This document shows, one piece after another, positions 13,301 to 24,969 of a stretch of DNA of 64,000 bases. Both the position numbers and the translations under genes were made by a program. The notes below the pieces were generated by a model. That model searched no databases and was not told the DNA's origin. It saw only the letters and a program-made list of their open reading frames with translations. The DNA is from Tausonia pullulans (taxonomy: Eukaryota > Basidiomycota > Tremellomycetes > Cystofilobasidiales > Mrakiaceae): assembly GCA_951802195.1 (NCBI GenBank), contig OX637625.1, positions 744,001-808,000 of the forward strand. The letters are read 5' to 3'. Positions within the stretch are counted from its first letter, which is position 1. Every line of letters starts with the position of its first letter.

Positions 13301-15407
13301 GGTCAAGGTTCCGGTCTTGTCGCTGAGCAGGTACTCGATCCGGCCAAGCTCCTCGGGTAGCGTCGACGTCCGCACAATGGTCCCAGGGATCTCTGGATCG
13401 GTCTGGATCTGCCTAGCGTACACAGTCTTGCCCATGTCGAGGTTCACGCGAAGACTACAGGCACTAAAGGGGTCAGCTCTTGAAGCGAGAGGTCGTGAGT
13501 GACAGGATTACCTCACCTGATGGGAATGATGGACGAAAAGAGGATGAGGAAGCGGAAGACATAGACAGGCCACTGCCCGCGGAATCCATTCATGGCGACG
13601 AGCAGGACCGAGAGAGCAAAGGTGACCGCGCAGAGGATCTAGAGATGATTCGTGGTCAGTAATTGGCAAAGGGACTCCATTGAAGGAACTAATACTTGCC
13701 TTGGCCATGCGGTTGATCTCGAGGTCAAGCAGACCGGTCTTCGTCCCCGGATGGCTCGTATTCATGACGGCACGCGTCTCCGGCCCAGTGTAAATGACGA
13801 AACCAATCGCAGACCCAGCAGCAAGAACGGTGTTGGCCCACAAAACATTTTCGGCCGTGAGAGGGGCGACATTGGGAGGAGGGGCTTCGTCGAGGGCGGA
13901 AAAGGACGCATGGGTTGTGATCGTGCCGACAAAGGTGTGAATATCCTTGATGGGAGGGTCGGCTGCCGCAAAGAAAGAGGTCGGTCGGGCAGGTCAGGAC
14001 CAACGCTCAGACGACGAGACAGCGGCAGGGACTAACTCACCATAGACTTCAGCGTTTACTGAGAGAAGTTCAAGGTCCGACATTCTCTGAAAATGCGGCA
14101 CAGCGACCCTGAGCTTCCAGTCCGTCTCGCCGTCAAGCTGGTCGGTCCGGACGAAAGCTGTGCCGCTCGAATCGCTCGTTCGCAGTAGAACCATGTCCGC
14201 TGGGACGCGCGAGTTCTGCTGGAGCAAGACAAGGTCCCCGACCTGGAGCTTGGACGAAGGAACGGCCTTTGTGGGAGGGATACCATCGCAGTCGGCCTCG
14301 AGGACGAGGTATCGTGCCGAGTTGGCGTCCCGATCGCGCTTGTAGCGGAGGTAGTCGTCGAACGCCTCCTTTCCCATAGTCACGCATAGTACGAAGGCGA
14401 GTGGGGCGACGTAGGTGACGATGAATCCTGCAGGAGACGGTGGCCTGTGTCAGCAAGCGTGGGGAGGCACGTCTTACGATGCAGACGAACCAATCTTGAG
14501 AGCGGGAATGAACTGGCTCAGGGCGACCAGAAGGAAGTATCTGGGAGACTAGCAATGTCAGTCTGACTTCGGCCTGATACTGAAGCAGAAAATTCGCACA
14601 GGTTGAAGAAGAACCTGAGCGAAGCGGCATGCGAGGATCAGTTCGGGCTTCTCCGCGGTTCGCTTCCACCCCGTCGCGTGCCACAACTCAACTTGAACTG
14701 CTCGTAGAAGACAATGGGAAGAAAGGTTGCAATGTTGTACTTAGTGTTCATCACCAGATTCGCCCGGAAGCTGTTCTTGAGCTTGGCTACCGGCGGCCGA
14801 CAAGTCGAGTTTGGGTCAGCTAGGCTCTCCTTGGCTTCGCTTGCCCCTTTCCCCTCACTCGGCGACGCACCTGATGATCGAAACGGGATCGTCCGACTTC
14901 GTTCCTTGCTCGCCGGCTCCCGAGGTGTAGGTCTTATCCGCTGCATGGAGATCTGTCGCCCGCCGTTGCGCGTGCCGAGTGTCCGTTTCAGGAAACCGCT
15001 TCCAGAACACGCGCCTCGCTCTCACCCACAAAGGAATGACTGACCCTTCGGCCCAGCTCCGCTCTTGGAAGATCCCCTTCTGATTCCAGACGCTGGTCCC
15101 CCTCCTCCTGTAGCCTTCCCTCCTCCTCCTCGGCGAGCAGCCGGGCGTCCTCCTCCTCCTCGGCCTCGGCGGCACCCCCTCGAGGCGGGCGAGCGTAGCG
15201 GGATTTATAGCGCGGCTGGGGCAAAGATGGTGCCATTAATCGCAATGATGGGCGAGGTAAAGACTGGAGGGGGATCTGTGCCGACGGGCGAGACATGGAA
15301 GGGGGGAAGGAGGGCTCGAAGATCGACGTTGGGGGAGCGAGGTGACGGGAGAGACGAGACGCGGTCGGGCCGTCATTTGGCACGCGCTCAGCCGAGGACG
15401 TCGTCAT
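10303..15407 (-). CDS. NEO1: P4-ATPase phospholipid flippase, Neo1/ATP9 type
   Basis: A P4-type ATPase that moves aminophospholipids to the cytosolic leaflet of Golgi/endosome membranes. Neo1 and ATP9A work without a CDC50 subunit. The sequence shows [19 protein letters not shown] at the first membrane segment (about 14700-14760), the actuator loop [11 protein letters not shown] (about 14110-14140), and IIPIS joined across an intron to [10 protein letters not shown] in TM4. The phosphorylation motif DKTGTLTQN follows at about 13290-13320, then [18 protein letters not shown] (about 12150-12180), the hinge [16 protein letters not shown] (about 11745-11790) and six C-terminal helices. Three short last exons splice to [15 protein letters not shown] and PATYAKLAS-stop, matching the Neo1 C-terminus and fixing the stop at 10303. 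The ATG at 15407 opens a disordered, Glu-rich N-terminal region. More than ten short introns are present. Splicing between 14760 and 15050 is the least certain part. Confidence 0.9.
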
Positions 15408-17506
15408 GGCACATATTCCTCGGTCCTGTCTTTCAATGTATTAACGGCGGGAGATCTGCATAATTCTTCAAGGCTTACTCTATAACTGTGTGGATGCGTT
15501 CATGCTCGTGGTCGAGGGTGAGGCTGGACCCAACAGGACGACGCAAGGGAGGATCAAACCTCAGCGAGCGGGTCATTGTTTGACTCTCGACCACCATCGT
15601 TGTCTTTCTGCTCAGCTACGCTGCAAGGCCCATATGTATTAAGTCTCCTACTTCGGGACATTCAGCCTCACCACCTGTCTTTGTCTCCACAGACGGACGA
15701 CCTGGGCTGTGCCCAGTCAGCTCTGCTCGCACTAGCACGAGCGCATTGTATCTTTCTGCCTCGCTGCATACGATAGTCATCTGCCATCTGAGATCGCTCT
15801 TGACTGCCTTCGGTATTGTTTTATGTCTCCAAATACGCCAAGCCCAGACCCAACGGCGTAGCCACAGATTTCCAGCTGCATCCTACACTGCCGCCGGCCG
15901 CCCTGCTCCTGAGCCCTTCATCTCCTCCAGCTACTGAGAGGCGCATATAACAGTCTGACCTCTCCTGTATTCTTTGGTACGCTCACTTAATGGCACCAGG
16001 GTGCATCCAGGCTAGCTTCCACGTCAAACCTCAGTCCAAGCGGTTCCAGCCGCTCCCCGGAGGCTTCAACCTCGCATGTTCTCTGCCTCCCAGCCGAACC
16101 TGAACTAGACCAAGTTGTCTTCCCGCTTCCTCTGTGGAGCATCAAGGCGTCGTTGGCTTCTTGACCCCGCCCTCGCCGCTGACGAACAAGACGACCTTCT
16201 CCGCTCACCGAACCAGCCATCCTCCGGTCCTGGCACTGGTCCCCGCACAGACGAGCTGAACGAAATATATGAGGACATGAATGAAGGCAGATGGCAATGC
16301 TGGGGAGCCGGTGCCGATGAGGGCTTACCAATTGACGGACAACTTAGCGCTTTTGTCCTTCATGAGATACGTTTTGTTAAACTAGCAACAGATCCCTCAG
16401 CTCTCCTTAGACTCGTTCCTCGTTCCTCAACGCGCTCCTCCTGAAGTCGACGATCTACATGGATCGCCTCAATGCGAAAGCCGCTGATAAAACCCAGTTG
16501 AGTCCGTTCTTGACTCCAAGTGGACTAAGGGCGAGACAGGTGACGTCCCTCTTTGGCTCAACACCTTGAATCCTCCTGTTTCTGACTCTGTCTTGCAGAG
16601 CTCGCTGACTGACTCGATGGGTTGATGAAGCGCGTGGAACAGCACTTAGGAACTGTCTTCGTCTGCGTGGGCCCATTGATAAGCCATGAAATTAGCTGAT
16701 GTCCTTTGCGGCTCGTCACGATCAAGGGCCAGAGGTACTAGAACGTGGTCAGAGAGCTTGCGTCTCACGCTCAAGTGCAGGAGCTAATGAGCGGACTTAC
16801 AGCGCTCCCATGAAGTGCAATCGGTCGTCGCTGACGATTCCCGTGGGCCGCAGAACACGCGAAACGTAAACGCGGAGGACAGTCTTACCGAGTGGGGAAA
16901 GAGCGTCACCGATAGATTCAGGGGTTGATATCGTCAGAAATCTGTTCGCTTGATTGCACCCGTTGAGTGGGATCGGCAATGGTTAGACGCGTGGACACTG
17001 CCGTCTTTTTTGCTTCCTGAGGGCGGAAGCTTCAGAACAAGCAGCACACAACTTCACAGATACGCGCCGTAGGAATTGTCTTCTCTTCTCCTGCCCTGGA
17101 TCACTCATGTTTCGGTGAAGCCCCCTCATATGGGCCGCTTCTTTCTTCTCATTACTTTTTCCTCGCTGGCGCGAGTGGCGGAGGTTATCGATGTCGGCGT
17201 TTGCGGTCGAGAGGCGGGTCACAAGGAAGCGCAACCTTGCGCCCAGCTTTCGCACACCACGCCGGAAATAAGCGATTTGTGGGGTGCGTAGAAACCCTAA
17301 GGCCTGTCACTCTTTCCTTGCACACTCCGCCTGCCTCGCTTCTGTATCTCTTCGCTCTCGACCCTCACCCCCCGTTCCTCCTCTTCCCCCTTTAACTCCT
17401 TGCAAGCGTGTCCTAGCACTCTCTCCTCTATCTCCCTTGTCGCTACCCGTGCATCTTATCCCCGCACCTTCCTAACCCTCACACCTGACCCCTCAACGCA
17501 AGCACC
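15408..17506. other. intergenic, coding-like remnants at 15.97-16.7 kb
   Basis: A shared upstream region between the divergent NEO1 (-) and the glycoprotein gene (+). A + frame at 16115-16444 is open and reads DELNEIYEDMNEGRWQCWGA before running into a stop. A parallel frame just upstream reads LDQVVFPLPLWSIKASLAS. I recognise no family and found no consistent exon chain, so a decayed gene is possible. The last 80 bp before 17507 are pyrimidine-rich, as in a fungal leader. Confidence 0.35.
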
Positions 17507-19789
17507 ATGGCATCTCTCGCTCCTATCTTCGCGGCATCGACGCTCCTGCTCTCTTCCCTCGCGGCTGCTCAGTACACACCCGAGAATGCGCCTGACAAGA
17601 CGCAGGAAGGACAGTCCGGCAGTGCGTGGTGGGCGGAAGAAGCTCAGGCCTGAGACCCCGAGGAATGACATGTCTGCTCTCTTCAGCAAACAGGTGCACC
17701 CTCGGCACGAGCTCCCAGGACTCGACGTGCCAGAACGCCTACATCAACAGCGTCACCGACTTCTGCCTCTGGGGCCCACCTGAGCCGGGACCCCAGTCAA
17801 CTGTTGGAAACGTTAGTTGAGGACCCTAATCGCAAGAGGGAGGATGGATACACAGGGAGACGATAAGCTTGCGCAAGCACGCCTCCCTGATCTCTAAATC
17901 TGCGAGCATCTCGATTGGCGCCCCCTGGTATCAGCATGCTGACACACGCTCCTTGTGGCTTCCAAGACTGAGCGTATAGGTGTCTCCTGGTGCCTTCAGA
18001 GCGGCTATGGCACCCGCGTGATCCCTCCTGGGACAATCTCCAGTGCACACTTTATCATCACGCCCCATTGTGAGCACACCCTGTAGTCCACCTCTTAATG
18101 GTCCTTCGCAATTATTCATTGAACATATCCTGCGCGATACTTTAACTGCCCGGTCGTAGACGTCTCCGTGACGGGTAACGGCGGTGAGTTAATAGCTGCG
18201 TATAAAGTCTACCCTCGGATCTCTCAGTAGCTCAAGCGAACTTTCGTCATCGCCTGTCACACCAGATTTTACGAAGATTAACATACCGAGTGGAGACTTT
18301 GGCGGCGAGTTTGACCCCCACGGTATGAATTTGGATTTATCTAGACCCTGACAAGCCAAGCCGTGCCTACACGAGCAAGATTAGCCGCGCGAATTCTCTT
18401 TACAGTTCAAGCTTGCTTACAAGTCATCTCTCGTGATGTACTACAGGTGCGGATGGTCTTGGTAACCCCATAGGATCTTTAGTCTGGTCAACTTCGTTTA
18501 ACGGAGAGATGCAGCAGATTAACGAGGTGAGTTGCGCATGCTCTAGCCCGCAGTCTCTGCTCCCTTGACTCACAGAAAGCTGGCGCACCACCCCTTCCCC
18601 AGTGGACCAGCTGTAATTGAGTTCTCCCCGAGCTGCGTCCTTTATGAGTTTTGGTTGCTGATTCTTCTCGACTGTCACTTTGTCACCCCAGTCATGAGCT
18701 GTAAGCAGTCTCCGTACACCTAAACTGGGTCAAACGACACCACTGATGACATCCCCACTCTGGCAGCCAGCAACTTCTGCTTCAAGGCTTGCGTGGGTCC
18801 CGAGGCCGCTGATTACTGCCAGCACGTGAGTGGTCCCGTCCAATCTCGAAGGTGGCGCAGCGGGCTGAAACACATTCGTCACCTACCCAGATCTACGGTG
18901 CGCTGCATCGCGTAGTTCTTGCCTTCTTTAAACGAGCGATGTCTGACTATCTCTCTCTCAGATGTCCTGGGCTGTGGCTTTACCATTCCTGGAGAGTTTG
19001 GGCCAGGCTTCGAGTAGGTCTCCCTGTCCTTGCACCTTGAACAATCTGCTCATATAATACTTTCAATACATCAGCAACTGCGCCGCCGATGCCGCCGAGA
19101 AGCGTAAGGCACACTCCCCAACAATATCTGTCCACTCGCGCTTCTCCCTGACCTAAAATTATGTTGCTTTCCCTCAGCCGGAGTCTACGGCACCAGCACC
19201 TTTCACCAGTCAGTAGCGCTTATTTCTCGTCTAATGGGGCTTGAGATTAAAAGTATCTTCCTTCGTCCTTCTCTCTTCTCTCCAGAGGCGACCCAGCCAC
19301 TCCTGCCCCTCACCCAGCCGGACCCACCTCGATGTGCACTTCATTTGCCACCGTCTCTGACGGAGCTCCTAGGTCCCCTCTTCCCGGCGTCAAAACTGTT
19401 GCCGTTTCTTCCTCTGGTTAGTGCGTGCTTCCCACTTAACACTGACTGTGTCTGATTGCCACGATTGTGTACCTCCAGCTTTCTCTCGCTCGTCGACCGC
19501 TGCACCTTCCTCAATTGTGGCTCCGTCGTCCTCCGCGATTCCCTCATCTTCGTCATCATCAGCCTACTCTTCCTCCTTGGTCTCCTCGTCTGCTGCAGCC
19601 TCAGCGACCTCGTCTTCCGCTTCCAGTCGTCTAAGCTCGATCCAGGCGACGGCTTCCCGCAACACTGCTGTCGGCGCTGTCGCTTCGGCCTCACAGTCCG
19701 CCACCAACTCTGCTGTTCAGCGCTCGGGCTCTCTCCAATCTGTTGGAAGCATCCTCGCACTCGGATTCATCACTGCTCTTTTCATTTAA
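17507..19789 (+). CDS. GPI-anchored, Cys-rich secreted protein (macrophage-activating-glycoprotein-like)
   Basis: A basidiomycete cell-surface protein of the family named after the Cryptococcus macrophage-activating glycoprotein; its biochemical role is unknown. It starts with a signal peptide (ASLAPIFAASTLLLSSLAAA). Conserved blocks follow over many small exons: STCQNAYINSVTDFCLWGPP, GYGTRVIPPGTISSAHFIIT, FTKINIPSGDFGGEFDPHG, ADGLGNPIGSLVW, SNFCFKACVGPEAADYCQH, IYDVLGCGFTIPGEFGPGF, GVYGTSTF and ATPAPHPAGPTSMC. A Ser/Ala-rich stalk comes next, and a final hydrophobic tail (SVGSILALGFITALFI-stop) is a typical GPI-attachment signal. Repeated Cys residues suggest disulphide bonds. The ATG at 17507 follows a CT-rich leader. 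At least eight introns are needed. The exon between about 17820 and 17990 could not be placed with confidence, so the exact protein is uncertain there. Confidence 0.75.
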
Positions 19790-20274
19790 ACTTCGTGCCC
19801 TTGCTCACGCATATTGGAGCGTATTGCATAGCGTCGCATCGCCACTTGCGTTATCACACACTTGATCACGCACGCTCTTTACTTCCTTGTTTTCTCTGCA
19901 TCGCATTAGCCCTAATCTCTCTTCTCGCCTGTTTCTTTACCTGAACGCTTTCGGACTTTTTTTTTCTTTCTAATAAGCGACATTACATCCTTGCTATATT
20001 TGGATTTTACATTTCTGTCGTGCAGAACGTCCATAGTAAGAGGAAGCCGTGGCGATGTGTTGCCATGAGTAACCATGGCCTGATGATGGTGCCATCGCTC
20101 TAACACCGTTATAACCCATCAGCGGCCTCAATGCCTCACATGAAGAGTTCGTCTTTTCAGTGAACGCCGCTCGTAACATCACCTCACAGCCTTACCCACT
20201 TCAATGCGTCGGCATACCACAACGCGGCCTTCCTCGACGAGGACCACTTCAACCTCCACCTGCCCTCCAAACAC
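19790..20274. other. intergenic, no gene seen
   Basis: Three-prime flank of the glycoprotein gene and promoter of the next + gene. It contains T-rich stretches near 19955-20010 but no supported feature. Confidence 0.5.
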
Positions 20275-22098
20275 ATGTCCACTCAGTCTTACGAGCTCGC
20301 CCGCCCTATAGCTCAGGTGTTCGGAGGGTGTTGCACCAACGTCATTGCCCTAGAGTTTGTGCTCCGGGATGCACCGGGGATGGGGTGAGTGCCGCTGCTT
20401 CGTCGCTTCATCGTATGAGACGCGACACGTCTTTCCTCCTCAGCATCTCTTGCTTACGGGAATTTCACAGCTCCTTTCTCACCTTCATCCAATTCCTCTT
20501 CGTAGCCGGCCAGACACTGCCGCAGCAGCTCACGTTCAAGCACGAGGTCAAGCAGGTCGGGTCGGACGGGGAGGCGCGCATCGTCATCGAGCGAAGCTGG
20601 TTGCCTCGGCTCAAGACGAGGCAGGTCCCCTTGAAGCGATGGGCGCTCCAGGTGTGTCTCATTCCTCCCACCTCCGAAATTTAATGGTTTGATAGAGACA
20701 ACCACTTGGGGCCAAACGAACGTGGCTGATCTTCCCTCTGCCGGACGCGTTGCGATTACATCGGATAGGTCCTCATGTTCCTCGGCGTGTCATGGCTCAA
20801 CAACTGGGCGTTTTCATTCAATGTGAGCATCACGACAACTTTCAAGTTTGAAGCCGACTGAGCCAAACGCGTCATTCAGATTCCTGTCTCCGTCCACATC
20901 ATCTTCCGATCAGGCCAGTCGCGTCTCTCCCTTTCATCTGTGGCACATCCTCACGAAACTAACCAGTAACGCATATTTAGGCGGTCTGGCGGTCTCCATG
21001 CTCACCAACTATCTGATGAAGGGCAGGCGGTATGCTCCCCTTCAAATCCTTGCCGTCTGCCTTGTCTCAACCGGCATCATCCTCGCCACTTTCTCCACGC
21101 CTCCCCGGCACCCTAAGCCGTCGTCATCATCCTTCTCCTCAGAAACGGCCGATAGAAGCGGGGTCACAGAAATCGACTTTGAGTACCTCTTAGGCGTAGC
21201 TATCCTTCTATCTGCACTCGTGATCTCGGCGGTGATGGGCCTTTATCAAGAGACAACCTACAAGAAGTGGGCTCTCTCCAGTCATGGCTGATGAGTGGCA
21301 TCTGCTAACTCCCGAGCCTTCTTGTAGATACGGAAACTGCTGGCGGGAGGGCCTCTTTTACTCAGTTGGAATCTGATCTCCCCATGACTCGCTCCTTCCC
21401 TCGCGTGCTGATATAGAATCCCTTCGCAGCACTTTCTGTCCCTTCCACTCTTTGCCCCCCTCATCCCGAGCCTGCCGTCCACCCTGCAGACCCTCAACGC
21501 ATCGCCACCGCTCCAGGTCTCCCTTCTCCCATTCATCCCTCCATCGCTCGTCTCCCCTTCCTCCGGTCCGTCCTGGCTCGAGCCGAAGTGGCTCATCAAT
21601 CGGCTCGGACTGGACCTCGTCCTGCGACTCCCCATCCCAAGCGTCTGGGTTGCTCTTGCCATCAACGTCATCACTCAGGCGGTTTGTGTCGGTGGAGTGA
21701 ACCGGCTGACAGCTGTCAGTGCCGTCTTCCTTCTCACTTAGACGTCTCCATATGCTTGCTGAATCTTCTTTTTCGAGTTGCCCAGAAAGTCTCGTCTCTT
21801 ACAACGTCACTTGTCCTGACGTTACGCAAAGCGGTCTCTCTCGTCCTCTCCGTCTGGTGGTTTTCGGGTTTCGATCAAGTCGGATGGGGGCTGGTCATCG
21901 GCGGCGGTCTCGTTCTTGGTGGGTCGCTCCCTCCGCCCTTCCTTCCATTCTTGAATGGAGCGCTGACTTCTGATACATCTCTACAAAGTTGGTACCGCAC
22001 TGTACTCGTTGGCGGAGGTCCGAGCGCGCTCGACTCCTGCTGCCCAAAAGACCGCCTCATTCACTGTCGAAGAGTCTCGGCGCCGGAAGGACCTGTAG
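20275..22098 (+). CDS. UDP-sugar transporter, YEA4/SLC35B4 type
   Basis: A multi-pass nucleotide-sugar transporter of the UAA/SLC35B family. Yeast Yea4 and animal SLC35B4 carry UDP-GlcNAc or UDP-xylose into the ER/Golgi, feeding chitin and glycan synthesis. From the ATG at 20275 (MSTQSYELARPIAQVFGGC) the exons give CCTNVIALEFVLRDAPGMG, FLTFIQFLFVAGQTLPQQL, SWLNNWAFSFNIPVSVHIIF, RSGGLAVSMLTNYLMKGRRY and APLQILAVCLVSTGIILATF. These are followed by GLYQETTYKKYGNCWREGLF, INRLTARVSSLTTSLVLTLRKAVSLVLS in part, and a lysine/arginine-rich end (ESRRRKDL-stop). The RSGGLAVSM and TLRKAVSLVLS blocks are family hallmarks. About ten membrane segments are expected. The first intron starts GTGAGT after GGGATGGG. 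The gene converges on eIF3k with about 150 bp between stops. The exact substrate cannot be read from sequence. Confidence 0.85.
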
Positions 22099-22246
22099 GG
22101 ATATGCTTCTCGATTCGACAGGAAGGCGAGGATATTTTAAACGAGGGACAGGGCACAACTCTGTCTCTCTCGTGCGCTATAGTCTTTTGGTCTTCCGACC
22201 CGGTGGCTTTCAAACATCTATCTCAAACGAGCCACCTTGCCCGCAT

Positions 22247-23920
22247 CTAGACCGACCCAGCAGCGATGATTTTGGTGAGCTCTGATTGACAGGGAAGTAG
22301 TCCAACGGTCAGCGACTGCTTTTCCCATAACAAGGCCCTTGCCATCTCTCCGACTCACGGGGCAGCTCGACGACCTCCCGAACTGTCTTGCCCTTGACGG
22401 CGTTGTCCTCGTTCGCCGGGATCCGGACGACGCCTTCCTCGACGGTCCACCCGAGCTCTTCCTGAATGAACTTGTCGAGTTCGGCACCTTGAAGAGCGAA
22501 CCACTTGCCACAAAGGACAAGAGAAATACGCTGGTGCGTAGAGGCGATTGCCCGGGAGACAACCTGGGAGCGGACAAGGGGAACGAAGAGCGGGTGCTCG
22601 GAGAGCTGGTTCTGGCGGAGGACTGTGGAAGAGGAAGACATAGATCAGATCAGGCCATAGCTTGGGGGAAAGAAGATCGACGAAAGACACACTGGTGGCG
22701 GCCTCGGATGAGCCGTTGAGAGTCGACCAGAACTGAGTGTATTGGCACGTCCGAAGAAGGGTGTAGAGCTCGGAGAGGAAGGGGAGGATAAGGTTGAGCT
22801 GGGTGTCCATGTCGTCCTCCTCATCAGGGAGGGGGATAGCTTCCTTTAGAGAGCAACAGTCGCGCACATCAGCTGCTGCCTCACATTCCCGCGGAAGATG
22901 GAACGACCGGCGACGCACACATCGGTCACCGACGAGAGCCATGGCGAGGCCGAAGTCCGCCCCGGGGGCGGCAAGAAGCGCTTTGAGGAGGAGGTTGATA
23001 AGAACGTCGGGGTTCAGGAGGGAGGGGTTGAACTGGTAACTAAAGCGCGAGAAGAAAGCCGATACGAAGATGTCAGGACAAGGGAAGAAACAGACCCGCC
23101 CGAGTGGGGGTCGTGCGGAAAGGCTTGCTGGGGCGTCGTGAAGGACATGACGATCAAGCAAGAGCGTAACATGTCTCCTGCTGGATCTCTCTTGACTCAA
23201 CCAGCTCGTACGGGCTCGAGACAAGTAACGTCTGGCTCCCCGACTGGCCTCCTCGAAGGAGCACATGAGGCTTGAGCGAATGCCCAGGCCTTCCTCCGTC
23301 CCGAGGAAGACGCGTCGGCGAGAGCATGGTTGGAATATGCTCTCCCAAACCCGGGGCCTGTGCAACAGGCCATCCCTCCTTCGGTCCACGCCGTACAATA
23401 GCAGCCAAGCTCCGCGCAAACGAGCGGAGAGCTGGCCCAAAAGAGCGTCTAGACGCGAGAGAGCGTCGGGGTGTCGCTCGCGAGAGTGCGACTCCCAACA
23501 TGGCCAAAAACTAACAGTTTAAGGGTGGCAAGGTTGGCCATGGCGTCGTAGGTTCCCCGGCGAACCTGGTCGTAGAGGTAGTCCTCAAGGATAGGAAGGT
23601 TGGAGGGGTTGTAGCGGTCTGTCGAGGGCGAGAAGAAGAGCACGCGGTCAGTCCCGTACAGAGCGCGTCTCGCTGCTGCTGCTTGCTCTCCCTTCTCGCG
23701 CGCTTAGAGCGTCAACTGACTCGCTTTGGCCCAAACGTATAGCGCTTGAGCCATCGCGCATGGGGAAAGAACAGCAGCACATGTGCAGAGGTGAAGGGAA
23801 CTAACCAACGCCCGAGACGAGGTCCTCGATCATTTCCGGTCGGCCCTCCGGAGACGTCCACTCAGCCATGGTGGTAGGGCAGACGGATGACGACGGCTGC
23901 TTCTCGGTGGCGGAAGGCAT
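22247..23920 (-). CDS. translation initiation factor eIF3 subunit K
   Basis: eIF3k is a small, non-core subunit of the eIF3 complex that helps load mRNA and initiator tRNA on the 40S ribosome; it binds eIF3l. Exons give AEWTSPEGRPEMIEDLVSGV, then DRYNPSNLPILEDYLYDQV, YDAMANLATLKLYQFNP, LLLKALLAAPGADFGLAMAL, LPFLSELYTLLRTCQYTQFW, HQRISLVLCGKWFALQ and a winged-helix-like end with LGWTVEEGVVRIPANEDN. It finishes KIIAAGSV-stop. This order matches eIF3k along its whole length. The ATG at 23920 gives an N-terminus of MPSATEKQPSSS; an inner ATG at about 23869 (MAEW) is possible. One intron, between ...LATLKL and YQFNP (about 23040-23517), is near 480 nt, several times longer than its neighbours. Confidence 0.9.
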
Positions 23921-24969
23921 GCTGGAGTAGGTGAGGTCGAGAACGGGGGAAGGAGGAGGGTGGCGAGACGAGAAGGGGCGGAGAAGGGGCGGAGAGCAGA
24001 GCAGGAGGGTGTTCGAGGTAAGTTCGCGGACAAGACCAAGGCTCGACTTTTCGACTTTGGACCCCGACCGCGACCTCCTACCGACCCTTTTTGAAGGCAT
24101 CCTACAGTTTCGGGTGGATCTATCATTCATCAGGATCACGCAGCTCAACGCAGAGCCGTGGACTGAGCGAATTTTTGGCTCCCACAATTGGGAACCGCGC
24201 GCGCGCGTATCGACCCTCGCAGCGCTCTTTCAGATCACCCCGGAGGCACCTCGAACCAATCACTTACTCGAAAAGCCCCATCTCCAGATCATCAGGTTGC
24301 CCTTAGTCCGACTGTCACATTCTGAATGTCAATTCAAGCCTCGGCCGACAGTCATCTTTTTAAATCTCGAGTCCAGATTGCTACATCACGCCTCTCCGCC
24401 GTCCTAGCCCAGCTCCATCCCTCTCTCGGACCCCGAACGACTATGGTCGAGAACGCCTCGGCAAGGAAGACGTAGGAGGCGGGTAAGGCTGGCCCACACG
24501 ACGCGAGTCGAAGGATGCTGAAGACGGGGCTGAATTTTGGCGGGAATACTGCTGCTGTTGGAGTTCCAGAGGTGGGGAGCCTGGAGGAAAGTACGAACTG
24601 GAAAGAGATTGCTGATTAGGAGAGAGGTTAGTATGCTCTAGCAGAACATGAGGTTCGGTGGATGAAGACGGACTTCGACGAAGGTGACACGCGAGGTGAA
24701 CAGCTGTCGAGCCGGCCAGGTTCCATCTCTTCCGCTGCCATCACCACGGCTACTGCCGCTCCGTAAGAGCGTTGGACGCCTCCTGACTTCGTCATATGAC
24801 GTGCGTGTCGTTGGGCGAGGCGGCAATGGTGCGAGGGGGAATGCAGCGGGAGAGACCGGTGGTGACGATGCTACTGACGGAGGCAAGAGGGGTGTTGAGG
24901 TGCGACGACAGTACAGCGGGGGAATCATCCTTCTTTCATCGAGAAGAGTATAGCGTTAGCCAAGATAAA
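23921..24969. other. intergenic: eIF3k promoter and J-protein 3' side
   Basis: No separate gene is supported. A minus frame at 24638-24928 is open and could be an extra 3' exon of the J-domain gene (it reads WPARQLFTSRVTFVEVRLHP near its end), but no splice joins it convincingly. A short GC-alternating tract lies near 24198-24208. Confidence 0.35.
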
